A stretch of 60,477 nucleotides of DNA, taken from positions 1 to 60,477 of the forward strand of contig JAHBSF010000029.1 in NCBI GenBank assembly GCA_019639255.1, in the 5' to 3' direction. Shown here in pieces: positions 36,308-45,294 of the stretch. The DNA is from Acidobacteriota bacterium. GTDB lineage: Bacteria; Acidobacteriota; Blastocatellia; RBC074. The translations under genes were made by a program, and so were the position numbers. The notes under the pieces were generated by a model that worked only from the letters and a program-made list of their open reading frames with translations, searched no databases and was not told where the DNA came from. Every line of letters starts with the position of its first letter. Position 1 is the stretch's first letter.

Positions 36308-37720
36308 ATGCTCATAAGCGCCCCGACCCCGGAAGGCCTGGCCGAGTTGTTCACCATACCTTTGGAAGACGACAGGTACCTTGTTTACGCGCCGCTGCAC
36401 CGCGCCGCTTTCGTCGCCAACGGCCGCGTCGTGAACCTGCTTGCCGATATCAAAGAGGGATGTTTCGATCCGGCAGAGGATCCGGACGGATCGCTGGTGG
36501 AGCTGCTTCGGCGCATCGAAATCCTCGATGCGCCCCCCGCACAGCCGCCCGTCACCGGGTTCGACGGCGATCCGGAGCCGACCTCGGTCACCCTGTTTCT
36601 GACCACCGCGTGCAATCTGCGGTGCACCTACTGTTATGCTTCGGCGGGGGACACACCGACGAAACACATGCCGCTGGAGGTTGCGCGGCGGGGCATTGAT
36701 TTCGTCGCCGGCAACGCCGCGAAGAAAGGGCTTCAGGGGTTTGAAGTCCTTTATCACGGCGGCGGGGAACCGGCCGTCAACTGGCGCGTACTGGTGGACT
36801 CCTTCGATTACGCGCGCGGGAAAGCCGCAGCGCTCGGTATCGATGTGCGGGGCGCTTCGGCCTCGAACGGCGTGCTCGGGGATGCGCAGATAGACTGGAT
36901 CATCGCCAATCTGCACAGCGTCAATATCTCGTTTGACGGCCTGCCTTCGGCGCACGACAAACACCGCCTGACCGTACTCGGGCAGGGGTCCAGCCACCTC
37001 GTCATGCACACGATCCGCCGGTTCGATGAAGCGGGATTCCCCTACGGCCTGAGGGTGACGGTGACGCGCGATCAGATCGCGCATCTGCCGGATTCGATCG
37101 AATTCATCTGCGCGAATTTTCGGGTTGAAAGCATCCAGGTCGAACCGGCCTACCAGCTTGGGCGCTGGGCGAGCGCGCCCTCGGCGGAGACCGATGAGTT
37201 CATCGCGGCTTATCGGGAGGCGCAGGCGCGCGCGCACGCCCGCGACCGCGCGATCAGCTATTCCGCCGCGCGCGTCGGGCTGCTGACGAACCATTTCTGC
37301 GGCGTCTCGCAGGACACCTTCGCCCTCTCGCCTGACGGCAACGTCTCGTCCTGCTATGAAGTTTTTTCGGAGGACAACTCCTGGGCGAAGTTCTTCTTCT
37401 ACGGCGCGCCCGAGCCGGAATCGGGCAAGTATCGTTTCAACCTGCCCGTGCTGAACAAACTGCGCGGGCTGTCGGTCGAGCACCGCGAATTCTGCCGGGG
37501 CTGTTTCGCGAGGTGGAGCTGCGCGGGCGACTGCTTTCACAAGGCGTTGACCATCAATGGCGAAGGGGAGTTTCAGGGATCGGACCGTTGTCACATCACG
37601 CGGGAGCTGACGAAGGATCAGATTCTCGAAAAAATCGCCCTTTCAGGCGGGCTGTTCTGGCACGAAGGGCGGCCGGTTGATGAGCATGCGGTTGCGAAAG
37701 GGAAGGAGGTTTTCGTATGA
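36308..37720 (+). CDS. radical SAM/SPASM protein, candidate peptide or protein maturase
   Basis: 470-residue radical SAM enzyme. Residues 1-80 form a small domain (YAPLHRAAFVANGRVVNLL) that recalls the PqqD-like/RRE region fused to RiPP and sulfatase maturases. The [4Fe-4S] motif is C102-N-L-R-C106-T-Y-C109, followed by a SAM-binding GGGEP (about 158-165). A C-terminal SPASM region has cysteines in NHFCGVSQ, NVSSCYEVF, EFCRGCFARWSCAGDC and DRCHIT for auxiliary clusters. A strong CAGGAGG lies seven bases before the ATG. Its stop overlaps the start of the WD40/Cys-rich gene (ATGA), so that protein is the likely substrate. Known relatives form thioether or carbon-carbon links, or formylglycine; which applies here is unknown. 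Confidence 0.88.
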   Translation: MLISAPTPEGLAELFTIPLEDDRYLVYAPLHRAAFVANGRVVNLLADIKEGCFDPAEDPDGSLVELLRRIEILDAPPAQPPVTGFDGDPEPTSVTLFLTTACNLRCTYCYASAGDTPTKHMPLEVARRGIDFVAGNAAKKGLQGFEVLYHGGGEPAVNWRVLVDSFDYARGKAAALGIDVRGASASNGVLGDAQIDWIIANLHSVNISFDGLPSAHDKHRLTVLGQGSSHLVMHTIRRFDEAGFPYGLRVTVTRDQIAHLPDSIEFICANFRVESIQVEPAYQLGRWASAPSAETDEFIAAYREAQARAHARDRAISYSAARVGLLTNHFCGVSQDTFALSPDGNVSSCYEVFSEDNSWAKFFFYGAPEPESGKYRFNLPVLNKLRGLSVEHREFCRGCFARWSCAGDCFHKALTINGEGEFQGSDRCHITRELTKDQILEKIALSGGLFWHEGRPVDEHAVAKGKEVFV

Positions 37721-40700
37721 GGATCGAAAGACCTCAATTCGAACTGACGCGCGTCTACGCAGATGGAACAAAGGAAGCGCCGGAGATCGTTCCGGTTGCT
37801 CATATGCCTGCGGGCGTGCAGATGAATCGGCGTGGGGTTCTCGGGGTCGGAATCGGCACGGCTGCCGCGCTTTTCCTGCTCGATTCGGCGGCGCGGGCGG
37901 GCGGCGGCGACGAGATACAGGTTGCCGGCCAGCAAACCCCGGAGGCGCTGAAGGAGCCGGAAAGTCCGTTGCCGGCGCACGTGAACGAAATCAGCGCCCT
38001 GGCGCTTGCGCCGGACGGCGGTTTGCTCGTCTCCGGGTCGCGGGATAACTCCGTCAAGTTCTGGGCGTTCCCGGAGGGGCGCTGGCTGCAGACGCTTCCG
38101 GCGCATCCCGGCGACGTGAACACCCTGGCCATCACGCCCGATGGCCGAATGCTGATCACCGTCTGCGCCGACGCGCTCCGGTTATGGTCGCTGCCGGCCG
38201 GCCAATTGCAAAGCGTGCTCGATGCACACACGGGCGAGATCCGGGCGATCGCCGTCTCCGGAGATGGGAAACTGCTCGTTTCCGCCGGTGAAGATAGAAC
38301 CATCAGGTTCTGGTCGCTGCCCGAAGGCAGGTTGCTGACCACCATCGAGGGTCTGCGCGGTGCGGTGCAGTCGCTGGCCCTGACGCCCAACGGCCGGATG
38401 GTCGTGGCGGGCGGGCAGGAGGTCGGCCTCAAACTCTGGTCGGCGCCGGACGGTCGTTTGCTGACGACGCTGGGCAGATTTCCGGCTGCCTTCGCCATCA
38501 CCCCTGACGGCGAGTCCATTGCGCTTTGTTTGAACAATATCGAACTGCGTTCGCTGGCGGACGGCCGCCTGCTCTCGTCGATGGAATCGCACCGCGGCGT
38601 CAGTGCCGCGACGCTTACTCCGGACGGAAAAATCCTCATCACCGCCGGCCAGAACAACTTCACTTTCTGGTCGCTGCCCGAAGTCAGGCTGCTCCGAAGC
38701 ATCGAGAACACCGGCGTTAACGTCGTCAGGCTCGCCTGCTCCCCGGACGGGCGGATGTTTCTTTCCTGGGGCGGTTCCGCGGGCGCGCGGTTGTGGTCGT
38801 TGCCGGAAGGCCAGTTGTTGTCATTGTTCCAGACAGAAGTGCGCTCTGCCATTTTTTCGGCAAAGGAGCGGACGCTCGTGACGGGCCAAAGCCGCGGCAC
38901 TCTGGCGAACTGGAACCTGAATCCGACGAACCTGCGCGGTAATTTTTCGGACCCGGCGCTTGACCCCGGCAAGCCGCCCGACAAGATGATCAAGGCGCAC
39001 GCTGCGGGCATTACCTCGCTGGCCGTCTCCGCCGACGGAAAGACGCTCGTCTCTGCGGCGGGGATCGGTTACGGCGCGGTCCCCGACTCGACCAAACTCT
39101 GGTCGCTGCCGGACGGGAAGCTGACCGCGACGCTGGAAAATCACAAGGAAGGGACTACTGCCGTCGCCGTGACGCCCGACGGCAGGACTTTTATCACTTC
39201 CGGTAATGACAAGGCGATCAGGCTCTGGTCGCTGCCTGAGGAGCGCCCTCCGGCGGCGACATCAAAGAAGCCGGCCGGACAGTCCAGGACGCAGCCCGCC
39301 AGGCCGGCGCCGCCTGCGGCCGCGATCAAGGGCCGCCTGGTTGCCGCACTGGAAGGTCATCAGGCCGGCGTACGCAAACTGTATCTGAGCGCCGACAGCC
39401 TGACGCTGATCTCGACCGACGCGTTCAACACAGTCATGGTTCGGGCGCTGCCGGAAGGTCGGGTGCTGTCGGAGATATCCGACCCGAAACGCGAACTCGT
39501 CGTGCTGGCGCCATCATCGGACGGGACGCTGCTGGCTACGACCACGAGCAACCGCGAGGATCAGACGGTAAAAATATGGTCGCTGCCTTCGGGGCAATTG
39601 CAACTGACACTGGCCGGGCACCGAGGGAAGGTACAAGCGTGCGCCATCGCGCCCGACAACAGGCTGCTGGCCACCAGCGCGGCGGATAACGAGACGCGGC
39701 TCTGGGAATTGCCGGGCGGGCGTTTGCTCGGCGCGCTGGAAACCTTGCCGGGTCTGTTGGCCTTTTCGCCGGACGGCAGGTTCCTGGCGACGAGTTCATC
39801 GCGGGAGAGCATCAGAATCTGGTCGGCGTCGGAAGGCCGCCTGCTGATGACGCTCGAAGACGCCCGGCAGCAGGGCTACACGGGCAACGCCGGAAGGATG
39901 CTGTTTACGCCGAACGGAGGCCTGCTGCTCTCAGTGGCCGGCAACGGCGACATCAATCTATGGTCGTTGGACGAGGGACGATTGCTGGCCATACTCCGCG
40001 GGCAAAGTATGCCGGCCGAAGTGATGGTCGTGACTCCGGACAGCAAAACGCTGGCCTGCGGCTACAATTCCGGCGTGATCGCGCTGTGGGATCTGGAAAA
40101 GCCGGGTTTTCGCGGATTCCTCTTCGACGCTGCGGTCAACACTACCGAGGTCAAGGGCATCACCTATAACGTCTACGATCAGGTGACTGGGCGGACCGTC
40201 ACCTACACGCTGCCCTGCGGTTCGCCGATTCCGCCCGGCGCCGTATGCACCTGCAATTGCGTCCCCGGCACCTACCGGGTTCCGACTTACAGCGGCGGCG
40301 GCGGCGTCCGCCGAACCGGGCGCACGATCTGTACGTGCAACAGGGTCTGCACCTGCATTCCCGTGCCCTCTGACCGCGACGCCAAAGAAGCATTTGAGGC
40401 TGTCGACCCGGTGCAAATACTTGAATGCCTCTCCGAACTTCCTATTCAGACGTGGAATTACAAATGGAATGACGCCGCGATTCGCCATATCGGACCGATG
40501 GCGCAGGATTTTGCGGCCACGTTCGCCGTTGGGGAAGACGACAAGCACATCTGCCCGGTGGATGCGCAGGGCGTCGCCCTGGCGGCGATTCAGGGGCTGT
40601 ACCGGATCGTACAGGAGAAGGAGGCGCAACTGAGCGACCAGCGCCGGCTCGCCGAGGGCTTGCAGGACCGGCTGCGGCTTCAGGAAGAGATGAACCGTGA

Positions 40701-40797
40701 AATGAGAGCCAGGATTGAAGCCTTGGAACGAAGGCTATTGCATTCGGCAATGCAGTCTGAAAACGATGGTCCGCCGCCGCTTCCGCGCCCTTTGTGA
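37717..40797 (+). CDS. exported WD40 protein with Cys-rich segment and peptidase S74-like C-terminus
   Basis: 1026-residue protein. The start at 37717 is fixed by GGAAGGAGG seven bases upstream and the 4-bp overlap with the radical SAM gene. Residues 36-62 resemble a Tat signal (MNRRGVLGVGIGTAAALF) preceded by a 35-residue leader. About 14-16 WD40-type units with the signature LWSLPEGRLL fill residues 85-810. Then comes a Cys-rich stretch with C844-T-C-N-C848 and C872-T-C-N-R-V-C-T-C880. S885-D-R-D-A-K begins a domain resembling the endosialidase chaperone (peptidase S74), with VDPVQILECLSELPIQTWNY and GPMAQDFAATFAVGED, followed by a coiled coil (about 960-1010). S74 domains self-cleave before that Ser; if active here, the mature protein would end with the Cys-rich tail. 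Confidence 0.85.
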   Translation: MRIERPQFELTRVYADGTKEAPEIVPVAHMPAGVQMNRRGVLGVGIGTAAALFLLDSAARAGGGDEIQVAGQQTPEALKEPESPLPAHVNEISALALAPDGGLLVSGSRDNSVKFWAFPEGRWLQTLPAHPGDVNTLAITPDGRMLITVCADALRLWSLPAGQLQSVLDAHTGEIRAIAVSGDGKLLVSAGEDRTIRFWSLPEGRLLTTIEGLRGAVQSLALTPNGRMVVAGGQEVGLKLWSAPDGRLLTTLGRFPAAFAITPDGESIALCLNNIELRSLADGRLLSSMESHRGVSAATLTPDGKILITAGQNNFTFWSLPEVRLLRSIENTGVNVVRLACSPDGRMFLSWGGSAGARLWSLPEGQLLSLFQTEVRSAIFSAKERTLVTGQSRGTLANWNLNPTNLRGNFSDPALDPGKPPDKMIKAHAAGITSLAVSADGKTLVSAAGIGYGAVPDSTKLWSLPDGKLTATLENHKEGTTAVAVTPDGRTFITSGNDKAIRLWSLPEERPPAATSKKPAGQSRTQPARPAPPAAAIKGRLVAALEGHQAGVRKLYLSADSLTLISTDAFNTVMVRALPEGRVLSEISDPKRELVVLAPSSDGTLLATTTSNREDQTVKIWSLPSGQLQLTLAGHRGKVQACAIAPDNRLLATSAADNETRLWELPGGRLLGALETLPGLLAFSPDGRFLATSSSRESIRIWSASEGRLLMTLEDARQQGYTGNAGRMLFTPNGGLLLSVAGNGDINLWSLDEGRLLAILRGQSMPAEVMVVTPDSKTLACGYNSGVIALWDLEKPGFRGFLFDAAVNTTEVKGITYNVYDQVTGRTVTYTLPCGSPIPPGAVCTCNCVPGTYRVPTYSGGGGVRRTGRTICTCNRVCTCIPVPSDRDAKEAFEAVDPVQILECLSELPIQTWNYKWNDAAIRHIGPMAQDFAATFAVGEDDKHICPVDAQGVALAAIQGLYRIVQEKEAQLSDQRRLAEGLQDRLRLQEEMNREMRARIEALERRLLHSAMQSENDGPPPLPRPL

Positions 40798-40825
40798 TCT
40801 GTGCCGGCAATTCGGCGGAAACAAA

Positions 40826-40892
40826 GGAAATCAGGGAGAAGGCGATCTTTTTCGGCGACTTCCGTGCGTTCCGTGTGTTCCGCGTTTGATTT
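40826..40892. repeat. family B-like repeat
   Basis: GACTTCCGTGCGTTCCGTGT and adjoining TTCCGCG resemble the right arm of family B, with a degenerate left part (GGAAACAAAGGAAATCAGGG). It lies between the WD40 gene and the next gene. Confidence 0.55.
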
Positions 40893-40930
40893 GGCGCTCG
40901 ATCCATATTGCGATCGGGTAAGTAACAGGA

Positions 40931-43150
40931 ATGATCAGCACCCGCAAACTCCCGGCATTATGCCTGACCGCTCCGGCTTTGTTGGGAGCTGTAGTATGGA
41001 TCTGTTTAGCTGCAGTCGCCGGCAACTCAACAAACTATCGCCAATCGGTTAATGCCGCCGGCATCGAATACCTCGCCCGCATACAGGACCAATACCACGA
41101 CCGGTTTCCCGTTTACGACGACGTCGGTTCGCCCGGCAATCACTTTCACTCCCTCGCCAAAATCCCCGATGAAAGCGCCCTCGTAACCAGCTTCGGTTCA
41201 AGCACTCTCAACCCCCGCTCCGGTGCGACGGCGATCCGATGCACTTTCACTCCGGGCGGCGTAAACTTCGGCGGGTTTTACTACCTCAACGGCGTGCTGC
41301 CGGACGGCGCCGCTGCCCCGCAACCCAATTTCGGCGTGCTTCCGAATGCCGGCGTCAACCTCACCGGCGCCGCGGCTTTGAGCTTCTGGGCGCGCGGCGA
41401 GCAGGGCGGCGAATTCGTCGAGTTCTTTATGGGCGGAATCGGACGCGATCCGAATACGAACGCACCAATAGCGCCCTTCCCGGATTCAACCGAGGTGGTC
41501 AAACAGGCTTTCATGCTTTCGACCTCCTGGCAGCAGTATTCACTGGATCTGACGGGCAAAAATCTCGGGTACGTGCTGGGCGGATTCGGCTGGATAGTTG
41601 ACGGAGCGCAGAATCCGGGCGGAGCAATCTTCCATATCGACGACATAGAATACGTACTCTCGCCGGCGCGGCGCGAGGCGCGGCTCAATGAACCGCGTCT
41701 GCTGAGAAGTTTCACCACTCTTCCGCTGCAACCCAACCCGAATGACGCCAACCCGGATGACGATATCGACCTTGTGCTGCGCGGCGCTGCTTTCATTTAC
41801 GACAACGCGGTCGCGGCGCTCGCTTTTCTTGCCGAAGGAAGCGCCGACAGTCTGCGGAGGGCGCGGCTGATCGCGGATGCCTTTGTATACGCTGCGGAGC
41901 ACGATCGCCGCTTTGACGACGGGCGGTTGCGCAGCGTATACAGCGCGGGCGACATTGCGCTTCCGCCCGGCTGGACTCCGAACAATCGGGCAGGAACCGC
42001 GCCGGTCGCCGGATACTATCTCGAAACGCCGCAGAGTTTTGAATTCATCGAACTCGGCGAAAGCCGGACGATAGATGCGGGCAACAACGCCTGGGCGATG
42101 ATTGCGCTCCTCGCCGCTCATCGGCGCATGCAGGATGTTCGTTATCTGAATACGGCGCGGCGAATCGGAGATCTATTGAGAACTCCGGATTTTCGTCAGG
42201 GCAGCGGGACTTATCAGGGATTCACCGGCGGTCTGGAGTACGGTCAGGTGGAGACTCTTCCACCGCTGAAACGGACATTCGCCGGCAGCGAACATAATAT
42301 CGATATTTACGCAGCCTTCACATCGATGTTTCTCGCTACGGGCGAAACAATCTGGCATACGGAAGCACAGCACGCGCGCGCATTTGTAGAAGCGATGTGG
42401 GACGGAACGCGCGCCTGCTATCTGGCCGGGACCGCCAATCCCGAGACTCGGAACACCTCGCCCGATCAGTTGCCCGTAGACGTGCAGGCGTGGGCGGTGC
42501 TGGCGCTGCCCGATACGATCGTGATACATCCGGAAGTACTCGCCTGCGCCGAGAACAATCATCGGTTGATGCACGACGCATTCAGCGGCTTTGATTTCAA
42601 CAGCGATCGCGACGGAGTGTGGTTCGAGGGTACGGCCCAGATGGCGACGGCCTATGCGTGGGCGAATCAAACGGTGATGGCCGAAAGTCTGAGGCAGGAG
42701 CTGCAGCGCGCACAGCAATCCCAGCCCTACGGCGACGGTCAGGGTATTTCGGCTTCGTGCCACGACGGGGTGACTACGGGATTCGGATTCAAACTCTTCC
42801 GGCGGCTGCACGTAGGCGCGACGGCCTGGAACGTATTTGCTCAATCCGGATTCAATCCCTATTACCAGAGCGCGACGCCGCCGGGTTATGGGTACGAAGC
42901 CGATGTCGCGCCGCGCCCGGACGGCAGCAATACGGGAAGCGTGACGCTGGCCGATTGGGTGCAGGTAGGCCGTTATGCGGTCGGACTTGACCCGATCTCG
43001 CCGGGCAGCGAGTTTCAGCGCGCCGATTGCGCGCCGAAAGCGACGCTCGGCGATGGACGCATCACGCTGGCCGACTGGGTGCAGGCGGGGTTATACGCCG
43101 CCGGGGTAGATGCACCGGTGCGGGCCGGCGGGCCGGTTGCGCCGCAGTAG
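40931..43150 (+). CDS. secreted alpha/alpha-barrel glycosidase-like protein with dockerin-like C-terminus
   Basis: 739-residue exported protein with an N-terminal membrane/signal helix (about 10-30). Residues 100-215 look like a beta-sandwich, carbohydrate-binding-like (GVNLTGAAALSFWARGEQGG, IFHIDDIEYV). Residues 255-650 are helical with repeated hydrophobic pairs, as in (alpha/alpha) barrel glycosidases (DAGNNAWAMIALL, VDVQAWAVLALPDT, EGTAQMATAYAW). The C-terminal 80 residues hold two dockerin-like calcium-loop repeats: NTGSVTLADWVQVGRYAVG and GDGRITLADWVQAGLYAAG. The catalytic residues cannot be assigned. Dockerins normally bind cohesins; no cohesin is seen in the window. It is the first of two adjacent plus-strand genes separated by a family C repeat. 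Confidence 0.78.
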   Translation: MISTRKLPALCLTAPALLGAVVWICLAAVAGNSTNYRQSVNAAGIEYLARIQDQYHDRFPVYDDVGSPGNHFHSLAKIPDESALVTSFGSSTLNPRSGATAIRCTFTPGGVNFGGFYYLNGVLPDGAAAPQPNFGVLPNAGVNLTGAAALSFWARGEQGGEFVEFFMGGIGRDPNTNAPIAPFPDSTEVVKQAFMLSTSWQQYSLDLTGKNLGYVLGGFGWIVDGAQNPGGAIFHIDDIEYVLSPARREARLNEPRLLRSFTTLPLQPNPNDANPDDDIDLVLRGAAFIYDNAVAALAFLAEGSADSLRRARLIADAFVYAAEHDRRFDDGRLRSVYSAGDIALPPGWTPNNRAGTAPVAGYYLETPQSFEFIELGESRTIDAGNNAWAMIALLAAHRRMQDVRYLNTARRIGDLLRTPDFRQGSGTYQGFTGGLEYGQVETLPPLKRTFAGSEHNIDIYAAFTSMFLATGETIWHTEAQHARAFVEAMWDGTRACYLAGTANPETRNTSPDQLPVDVQAWAVLALPDTIVIHPEVLACAENNHRLMHDAFSGFDFNSDRDGVWFEGTAQMATAYAWANQTVMAESLRQELQRAQQSQPYGDGQGISASCHDGVTTGFGFKLFRRLHVGATAWNVFAQSGFNPYYQSATPPGYGYEADVAPRPDGSNTGSVTLADWVQVGRYAVGLDPISPGSEFQRADCAPKATLGDGRITLADWVQAGLYAAGVDAPVRAGGPVAPQ

Positions 43151-43213
43151 CGCTGAGTGCGGGGAAGAAGAAGAAAGTGCTGAGTGCTGAGTGCTGAGTG
43201 CTGAGTGCTGAGG
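43151..43213. repeat. half copy of family C repeat
   Basis: GGGGAAGAAGAAGAAAGTGC is followed by five GTGCTGA-type units, matching the left arm of the palindrome at 20964-21105. No right arm is present. Confidence 0.85.
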
Positions 43214-43254
43214 GAATTGACATCGGAATGCGGGACTTTTATCGTGGCGGCATC

Positions 43255-44742
43255 ATGAAGTATCGATGCGGCTTGCTTTCACTCTGCGCGGCATCCGTGC
43301 TGCTGACGGCGTTCATATGGATGATCTGTGCATCCGGCGTTCCGACCGCGGAGGCGAAAGATGTCTGGACGAGCGTCAGGACGCGCAATTTCACTTTTAT
43401 CGGCAACATCGGTGAACGGGAGCTGCAGCGCTTCGCCCTGCAGCTCGAACAGTTTCAGGCCGCTTTCGCCCGGCTCTTCACCCGCGCGCAAATGCAACTG
43501 CCCGCGCCGACGCGCGTCGTCATCTTCAGAAGCGACGCGGCGTTTCATCCCTTCAAGCCCCTTCTCGACGGCCGGCCGATGGTCGTTACGGGTTTCATAC
43601 GCTCTGCGTCCGATCTCAATTACATCGCGCTTGCGGCCGACGCGCCCGGCGGCGATCCTTACACCGTCGTCCATCACGAATTCGTTCACGCCCTGATCAG
43701 AAACAACACGCGGCGCGTGCCCCTGTGGTTCGGCGAAGGGCTCGCCGAATACTACAGCACATTCGAACTCGCGGGCGACGGCAGCCGCGTCCTGCTCGGC
43801 AAGCCGATTCCGGGTCACGTCTACACGCTGCGCGAGCGTCCGTTGCTGCCGCTCGAAACATTTCTCGCCGTCGATTTCAACTCGCCGCACTACAACGAAG
43901 GCGACCAGAAGGGCGTTTTCTACGCCCAATCCTGGGCGCTCGTGCATTACTTCATGCAGGGCGGGGAGCGGGCGAGGCGCGAGTCATTCGTGCGCTTCGT
44001 CGATCTCGTCTCCGCCGGGACGCCGGTCGAAGCGAGCCTCAAGCAGGCGTTCAACATCGATCTGCCGACGCTTGAACAGCATCTGAAGGGTTACATCTCG
44101 CGGCGGAATTATGTATACGAAACGGTCCATCTTGGCGAACGCCTGAGCGTTGATGCCGGGATGCAGACGGCGCAGCTTGCCGAGGCCGAGGTCGAGTATT
44201 ACCTGGGCGATCTGCTGCGGCATACGGAACGCTACGACGAAGCCGAAGCGTATCTGAAGCGCGCCATCGCGCTCGACGAAAATATGGCCGCCGCCCGCGC
44301 CTCGCTCGGCGTGGTGCGTGCACGGCAGCGGCGATTTGAAGAAGCGCGCAAACTGCTCGCCTCGGCTTCGGCAAAAGATTCAGATGCGGCGGATCCGCTC
44401 ATTCATTACTACTATGCGTGGGCCGTCAGCCGCGAATACACCTCGCCGGAAAATGCCGTATCGAGCTTTCCGCCCGAAGCCGTGCGGCTGATGCGCGGCG
44501 AACTGCGAAAAGCCGTCGAACTGGCGCCTGAATATGCCGAAGCCCACCGGCTGCTGGCCTTTGTCAATCTCATTGCGAACGAGAATCTGAGGGAGGCGGA
44601 GGCGCTGTTGCGGCGGGCGCAGACGCTTGCGCCGGGCGAGGCGGAATACGATTATCTTCTGGCGCGCGCTGCTCCAGCAGGAGCGGTTTCAAACGCGCGA
44701 AGCTCACATCGCTCGTCAGGGGTGATGTCAGCCCGGGGCTGA
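43255..44742 (+). CDS. secreted TPR metallopeptidase-like protein, frameshifted C-terminus
   Basis: 495-residue protein with a signal peptide (about 1-35). A gluzincin-like region has the zinc motif H141-E-F-V-H145 followed by WFGEGLAEYY, the likely third-ligand helix. TPR helices follow (about 300-480). The class resembles peptidase MA-like/DUF1570 proteins. Start 43255 is placed before the signal peptide; ATGs at 43198 and 43228 are possible. The last 25 residues (AAPAGAVSNARSSHRSSGVM...) look out of frame. One alternative frame reads RALLQQERF near 44665, and another reads SPGLTARARELIAIIDQHES from about 44730. This suggests one or two indels near 44665-44725, either genuine decay or sequencing errors. 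Confidence 0.75.
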   Translation: MKYRCGLLSLCAASVLLTAFIWMICASGVPTAEAKDVWTSVRTRNFTFIGNIGERELQRFALQLEQFQAAFARLFTRAQMQLPAPTRVVIFRSDAAFHPFKPLLDGRPMVVTGFIRSASDLNYIALAADAPGGDPYTVVHHEFVHALIRNNTRRVPLWFGEGLAEYYSTFELAGDGSRVLLGKPIPGHVYTLRERPLLPLETFLAVDFNSPHYNEGDQKGVFYAQSWALVHYFMQGGERARRESFVRFVDLVSAGTPVEASLKQAFNIDLPTLEQHLKGYISRRNYVYETVHLGERLSVDAGMQTAQLAEAEVEYYLGDLLRHTERYDEAEAYLKRAIALDENMAAARASLGVVRARQRRFEEARKLLASASAKDSDAADPLIHYYYAWAVSREYTSPENAVSSFPPEAVRLMRGELRKAVELAPEYAEAHRLLAFVNLIANENLREAEALLRRAQTLAPGEAEYDYLLARAAPAGAVSNARSSHRSSGVMSARG

Positions 44743-44795
44743 CGGCGCGGGCGCGTGAACTGATAGCCATCATCGATCAGCACGAATCGGAGACG

Positions 44796-44895
44796 AAAGA
44801 AAGAGAACGCGGAAGACGCGGAAATTAAAGACGCGGAATTCACGGAAAGAAGACCAGACTGCAAGGGTCTTCTTTCCGTGAATTCCGCGTCTTTA
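44796..44895. repeat. family B palindrome
   Basis: Arms with GAGAACGCGGAAGACGCGGA and GACGCGGAATTCACGGAAAG pair with the complement CTTTCCGTGAATTCCGCGTC. It adjoins the family D element that follows. Confidence 0.85.
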
Positions 44896-45187
44896 CAGCG
44901 GTTTCGGGTTCAGTGTTCATTACTCTGCCAATTAAGTTCTTTGAGTTTTTCAGCCGCGGAGCGGCGAAAGAACTGTAGCCTGGTGCGTGAGCGCCAGGTC
45001 AGCAAAAACAAAACGCCCGAGCCCCGGAGGGGCGAAAGATCTTCCGCCCCTCCGGGGCTGGCGCCGCTTCTCTACACTCACCCAGGGCTCGCAGCCCTGG
45101 GCTACAGTTCTTTCGCCGCTTCGCGGCTGAAAAACTCAAAGAACTTAATTGGCAGAGTAATGAACACTGAACCCGAAACCGCTGTAA
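44893..45187. repeat. large nested inverted repeat (family D)
   Basis: The outer arms, close to 90 bp, run from TTTACAGCGGTTTCGGGTTC on the left and end with the complement on the right. Nested inside are GCCCCGGAGGGGC and AGGGCTCGCAGCCCT hairpins. The outer arm matches bases 1-38 of the window. No open reading frame with support is found. Confidence 0.85.
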
Positions 45188-45294
45188 AGTCGAGGATGCG
45201 GGTTCAACGTCCGGTCGAGGATGACGTATTCCAACAGTTCGAGTTTTTCCTCGACCGGCTGTAAAGTCGAGGATGCGGGTTCAACGTCCGGTCG
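45181..45294. repeat. 37-bp direct repeat at the sulfatase 3' end
   Basis: The same 37 bases beginning GCTGTAAAGTCGAGGATGCG occur at 45181-45217 and 45258-45294 (period 77). Between them CCGGTCGAGGA and TCCTCGACCGG form an inverted pair. The second copy contains the sulfatase stop codon (45281-45283), so the end of that gene was probably duplicated. Confidence 0.8.

Noticed and set aside
36216-36320. A 34-codon open frame just before the radical SAM gene as a RiPP precursor
   Set aside because: There is no good ribosome site, part of it is a family D remnant, and its end overlaps the enzyme start. The Cys-rich WD40 protein is a better substrate candidate.
36308-37720. The radical SAM protein as dedicated maturase of the sulfatase at 45281
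   Set aside because: The SPASM and CxxxCxxC motifs would allow it and the sulfatase has a Cys-type site. However, the genes are 7.5 kb apart on opposite strands, and the enzyme overlaps the WD40 gene instead. It was not excluded, only judged less likely.
43151-43213. CRISPR-like array from the regularly repeated GTGCTGA units
   Set aside because: Units are only 7 bp, with no spacers and no cas genes. It is the left arm of the family C palindrome.
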